A stretch of DNA of 37,601 nt from assembly GCA_015499985.1 (NCBI GenBank), contig JAAAUF010000360.1, forward strand, positions 1-37,601, in the 5' to 3' direction. The position numbers were made by a program, and so were the translations under genes. This document shows positions 33,801 through 37,601 of this stretch, piece after piece. Below the pieces are notes generated by a model. That model saw only the letters and a program-made list of their open reading frames with translations, made no database searches and was not told the origin of the DNA. Each line of letters opens with the position of its first letter. The first letter of the stretch is position 1. This DNA comes from Haplosporangium gracile (Eukaryota > Mortierellomycota > Mortierellomycetes > Mortierellales > Mortierellaceae).

Positions 33801-34446
33801 CGGCAGTAACGGGAGGGCTCCACGACGATACCGCAACCCTGCGAATATGATGATGGGCTCTGCGACGTCCCACAACGCTACTGCCGACTCGACGACGCTA
33901 TCTCGATCCTCTGCAGGAACAGCAGGCCCAATTAATGAGGAGCGACTGTCTTTTGGCGAGAGTTTGCTGCTGTTTATCCAAGGCGGGCATTGGCACTCGG
34001 GAATGGCGGAGGAGAGGTATCACACTCGGTTCCGGTACCCTCGGCTGGCGTACTTGATCCACCGGGTTGTTCGAGTTGTGTATATCCCCAAAAAGGCGAG
34101 GCTGCCTCCGATCCCGAACCCGTTCGCGAGGAGACATTCTTGTGGGGTTGGAGACTTGTATGAGCGGCCTATCACGAGAGAGCATTCTTCTGTGATAACG
34201 GGCATGACGGTCCAACAGCCTCCAGCAGCGTCCTGTCAGGATATCACTGATGTGCCTGGGACTGAGGCGCGGCTTAGTAGTGAATATACTGGTTTGGGGC
34301 TGGATTACTCATCTAGACCGAGAAACGATGGTGTCGACTGTGACGACTTTGAAGCGTACGATGCCAATGATGATGATGACCCTGAGCAGGCATCCTGTTC
34401 TACAAGCCCCCCTCGAGGACGTTCGCGTCCGTGGGAAACACGATAA
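30819..34446 (+). CDS. seven-transmembrane GPCR (cAMP-receptor/Git3-like) with long cytoplasmic tail
   Basis: Exons 30819-31275, 31480-31532 and 31783-34446 give 1057 residues; the 53-bp middle exon restores frame exactly. Seven hydrophobic helices are visible at about 102-120, 132-152, 163-194, 204-221, 251-280, 472-492 and 504-528. The N-terminus of about 100 residues lacks a signal peptide. An extracellular Cys pair is plausible: Cys163 before helix 3, and cysteines in the CGHYCWF loop before helix 5. Loop 3 is about 190 residues and low complexity. The tail of about 530 residues is Ser/Thr-rich and probably phosphorylated. The helix pattern fits fungal nutrient or cAMP-receptor-like GPCRs (Dicty_CAR/Git3 groups) that couple to G-alpha; the ligand cannot be inferred. 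AATAAA overlaps the region right after the stop (34447-34452). Confidence 0.85.
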
Positions 34447-34748
34447 AATAAAATAAAATACTAATAGTGACCGATTGGTCGCACATCAACACTTATTTGC
34501 CTTTCTTTTGTCTCCTATTTTTTTTTTTTTTTCTTCCATATCCTAGGGCTTTTGATGCCGAAAGTTCTTTTTAATTCTACAACATCAATTTATTCACACA
34601 CGCTTTTTTTTCTATTTTTTTTTTTTGAGCGAGGCAAAGTCGTTTTTAAGCAAACAACACAAAAAAGAGGTGTGGTGTGTTAACGATTAACAAAAAGAGA
34701 AAACAAAGGAACAATAACAACAACAACAACAACAACAAAAAAAAAAAA

Positions 34749-35087
34749 ATGCTATCGCAGTTGCTCGTGTTCAGCAGCAGCAAGCGATGGCATTCTGTCA
34801 TAGAAGAAAAGTTGAAGAGGGTGCTTGTATTGCCATCATTGTTCACGCAGCTTCTACCACCCAATCGTACGAGTTGCATCGACGTCTCTACCAGCAGCGC
34901 CCCAGGGTGCCGCAAAGTCCTATTGGACCAGTTTCGGCAGCGGCAGTGGGAGCAGCAAGTAAAAGGACAGCAGCAGCAGGAGATGCAGTTTCGACGGTGG
35001 ACTGGATTTAATTGCTGCGTTTGGTCGGATTGGATGACACGTATGTCATCAGTTGGTCAGTTCACGCTCAAAAACATTCTTGGTTGA
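34749..35087 (+). CDS. possible small protein, unrecognised (112 residues)
   Basis: An ATG in good context (AAAATGC, after an A-run) opens a 112-residue frame starting MLSQLLVFSSSKRWHSVIEE with an amphipathic N-terminal helix and a Gln-rich middle. Unlike the low-complexity frames nearby its composition is protein-like. However, a second frame over the same bases (from 34787) is equally open, which weakens the case. I see no domain. It might also be part of an unrecognised transcript leader. Confidence 0.22.
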   Translation: MLSQLLVFSSSKRWHSVIEEKLKRVLVLPSLFTQLLPPNRTSCIDVSTSSAPGCRKVLLDQFRQRQWEQQVKGQQQQEMQFRRWTGFNCCVWSDWMTRMSSVGQFTLKNILG

Positions 35088-35360
35088 TTGGAGTATTGCA
35101 AGATCTGGCCAGGCCATGGTCACGGAGACGCGAACACAAAGTAGAAGTAGTCGCTTAATTCTTGTGTTCACCCACGTGCGGCTCACTCACGTCTTTATTT
35201 TTTTGTCTATTTCAGCAATTCTTTCTTCTTCTCTTCTTGTCTCTTCTTCTCTTTATGCCCACAACCCTCTACAAAATTTCTTCGTCCTTATTTTCTTATT
35301 CCTTTATTCTTCTTCTCCTTTCCTCCACATCCAATCGCCATTTTTATAGCTCCAGTTACC

Positions 35361-35388
35361 CAACAACAACAACAACAACAACAACAAC
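35361..35388 (+). repeat. (CAA)n repeat in the 5' leader of the transferase-like gene
   Basis: About nine CAA units lie roughly 50-78 bp before the start codon at 35439. The frame through the repeat is open into the gene, but no ATG is seen upstream in that frame, so it is treated as untranslated leader. Confidence 0.75.
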
Positions 35389-35438
35389 GACACATAGCCA
35401 CCACCACTTCTACTACCACATCTACTACTACACTTGCC

Positions 35439-37601
35439 ATGTTTCCCGAACAACAGGAACATATCAACCATAAAGTCAAGATATTTATGTAAGTATCCGA
35501 ATCCGCGCGCGCTTTGAATTAAATCATCGCGCTGAAACTTTTTTCAACAGGAAGCTCAGAAAAAGCATTCACACAATGAAAAGGAATGGACATGAGCAAA
35601 ATCAACATGGTCATGCAATGGTGAAGTGTGTGACATCGTCCTGGTTTTTTTTACAACTTCTTATTTTCCCACCTTAGATTACAAAACTCCTGCGTTTCTC
35701 ATTCTCCCAACACAAAACACACCCTTCTTTGGGAACAAAAAAGTTGTGGGGAAAGTGTCAATCGGGGGAGGGGGGTGCAACTCTTCCTGCTGACCATGGC
35801 CCGTGAGCATTTTCTTTGCTTTTTGTGCTTTGTTGTTTAGTGAGGAAAACGGGGTGTGTCATTACATTGGCATTGGTTGAATGAAAAGGAAAATAGAAAA
35901 AAATCGCTTTTGGGCAAAGTTGCAGAATTGCTATCGGCGGGTTTCTGCTCACGCTTTGCATTCATTCATTGTCTCCTGTCTTCTGCCACCTGTCGAAGAA
36001 ACTACTTTCACTCGCCTTTCCTCCCCCGTTTGCTCCTACTTTTTATTAACTTGCAAATATTTTCTCTTCTCTTTTGCTTATTAGCCCCTGTCATTATGAC
36101 CTGTCGCAGGTGGAAACGTGTGCCCCGTTTCTGGACCGGTACGGAGGAGTTGTGTTTGTCTATGGCTGGAATGTGGCCAAGGACACCATCACGGACTATT
36201 ACCGTCGACAGTACCCCGATGGTTGGGTCAAAGTGGTACCCTTCTCTCTTAGGAACATCCTCAACGCCATCAAGAATCTCGATCACCGTCTGGAAAGGTC
36301 GTTACCGAGTACGCAGGATCCTATAGGCAGTGCAAACGGATGCAATGCAAGTTTCCGTAGTATCTACAGTCCTGGGTGTAGTAGCAGCAGTATGCTAAAT
36401 GAGGCCAAGAGACAGCACCAAGTTGTCTTTCTGTTGACGGGATCGATGAACCCGGATTATGGTGTATTTGGAATGACTCAGAAGCGGATCCTGGACGCGG
36501 TCAAAGATGCATTGCCGGACAGGGTGCAGGCCGTGAATGTAATTGGACATTGCATGTACGGTTGTGCTTCTTGCTCTGGAGCCGAACACAAGGTGCCCTT
36601 GTACTTTACACGGTATTTCAACAAGTCGTAAGTCTTTTTATGCGATCTTTTGCCTTTATTATAACTGGTATGAGTGCAAGTGAATGTTCGAATGTTGGGG
36701 AAAGCAGAGACTAAAAAATAAAACCAGTGCGCTTTTTGTTACAAAGACACTAACGTACGTACTTATCTGGTTGCAAAATTAACAACAAAAAAAAAATAAT
36801 ACTAGATTACCGTACACGGCACAGGATGTTCGTAACATTTACACCCCCAAAATCATCTCGACCAGCGCGCCAATCTCTGATTCGGCCCAAGCAGTTTTGG
36901 TAGCGCCCTCCTGTGGCGGTACGTCTATACTGGCCCAGAAGCCGTTGATCCAACTTTTTCATCGATTGGAGCAGACCGGGAAATGGAAATTCATCTGGAA
37001 GATGCACCCGACCTCACTGCAGCTGGACGGATATGACACAGAGGACGCCTCGGGAGTTGAGCAGACCGAGCTGGAGAATGTCATATTTATCCTGGCCAAC
37101 TTTACAGTCACCCAGGAGGAACATGCCTGTTTGCTGCCCTTCATGGAGGCCTTTGATGTGATCATTACCGATTTGCATTCGTCGGTTCCCTTTATTGCGA
37201 CCTATTTCACGCCAAAGATCATTCTGTCGTACTTTAACGACGCCGATTATGGAACGCCCGAGCGTCACCAGGAGTTTATGGACCAGCTCAATACGTTTGT
37301 GGAGCCCGAGGAGCTGGAGGCCCTGTTGACGACACTTCCGATGGCCAAGGGCGACCCTTCGTTCTTTTACAGTCAGTATGGACATGTAGATGGCAAGGAG
37401 GATCTTCGGTTTGGCAACCTTGCCAAATGGCCCACAGAACAGGTATGTCTTTGGGGGTTGTTTCTAATTGCCTAATTGCTTGTAATTTTTTTTTTACAAG
37501 AGCGACAAAACCTTTGCAAGAAAATGCATACTAGAAAAAAGGGGTCGATGCTGATAGCTAACCACAGAGATCTTATGTTTCTCCTTCCTGATGCAAAAAA
37601 A
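35439..37601 (+). CDS. GT-B-fold, CDP-glycerol glycerophosphotransferase-like protein (3' end beyond window)
   Basis: Exons 35439-35488, 36085-36627 and 36806-37442 are joined in phase (410 codons so far). A donor GTATGT at 37443 opens an intron that runs past the window end. Exon 1 is short (16 codons plus two bases) and intron 1 is long (596 bp), so the start is the least certain part. The protein reads KIFIPCHYDLSQVE, then an N-terminal alpha/beta half with a low-complexity insert, then a C-terminal half with VLVAPSCGGTSILAQKPLIQ, WKFIWKMHPTSL, AFDVIITDLHSSVPFIATYF and KIILSYFNDADYG. The order 'remote His-Pro, then DVIITD-x-SS, then P(K)II-x-Y' resembles the TagB/TagF family that moves glycerophosphate from CDP-glycerol, with UDP-GlcNAc epimerase-like folds as the alternative. 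The reaction in a fungus is unknown. No signal peptide or membrane helix is seen. Confidence 0.72.

Larger units (their letters stand above)
34447..35438 (+). other. intergenic region with an open frame and promoter of the next gene
   Basis: The 992 bp contain GPCR 3' flank, an AAC repeat running into an A13 run (34715-34749), a possible small gene (34749-35087, listed separately), CACGTG at 35175-35180, a pyrimidine-rich stretch (about 35190-35340) and a CAA repeat at 35361-35388 shortly before the next start codon. Confidence 0.5.

Noticed and set aside
8685..35180. CACGTG E-boxes (8685, 10537, 35175) as targets of the local bHLH factor
   Set aside because: Three sites in 37.6 kb are no more than expected by chance, so no regulatory link is claimed even though all three are in promoters.

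Overview
This is fungal nuclear DNA, most likely from an early-diverging filamentous fungus of the Mortierella type. That assignment is my inference, based on: ten protein genes with many short GT-AG introns (about 75-600 bp), CAA/CAG-encoded glutamine tracts in regulators, pyrimidine-rich promoter leaders, a Zn2Cys6 factor, a bHLH factor and a chitin-binding wall protein. I see no mobile element, CRISPR array, rRNA or bacterial-style operon. Several genes only become visible when exons are joined, so each evidence field gives my exon coordinates. All were derived by hand from splice signals, reading phase and family conservation.

Layout: (1) 1-42 is the 3' end of a tRNA-Ser gene with a pol III T-run. 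(2) 52-3744 is gene-free and repeat-rich. (3) 3745-6268 (+) is a class B bHLH transcription factor. It converges on 6488-7245 (-), a UPF0303/DUF336 haem-degrading-family protein. (4) 7739-8484 (-) is a small secreted, GPI-anchored-type protein with a hevein (CBM18) domain. It is divergent from 9129-10465 (+), a glucose-6-phosphate 1-epimerase. (5) 10687-13176 (+) is the small catalytic subunit of DNA primase, ten exons, ending in a microsatellite-encoded Arg-Glu tail. (6) 13177-17862 is 4.7 kb without a convincing gene. (7) 17863-21722 (+) is a Zn2Cys6 transcription factor with a polyQ tail, followed closely by 21949-24399 (+), an unrecognised 816-residue acidic, polyQ, coiled-coil protein. 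(8) 24703-26720 (-) is a single-pass membrane protein with an eight-Cys N-terminal module, divergent from 27937-29957 (+), a THUMPD3-type tRNA guanine-N2 methyltransferase. (9) 30819-34446 (+) is a seven-helix GPCR with a long third loop and a long tail. (10) 35439 to beyond the window (+) is a protein resembling bacterial CDP-glycerol glycerophosphotransferases (GT-B fold), cut by the window end.

The genes do not form a pathway. They are a mixed set of housekeeping genes (tRNA-Ser, primase, epimerase, tRNA methyltransferase), regulators (bHLH, Zn2Cys6, GPCR) and wall or surface proteins (CBM18, eight-Cys membrane protein). The points most worth a second look are the primase C-terminus, where an (AG)22 repeat forms the last 3' splice site and is read as Arg-Glu in every frame; the split and altered hevein domain with a perfect 24-bp palindrome in its intron; the glycerophosphotransferase-like gene; and a stop-free 114-bp intron in the Zn2Cys6 gene.
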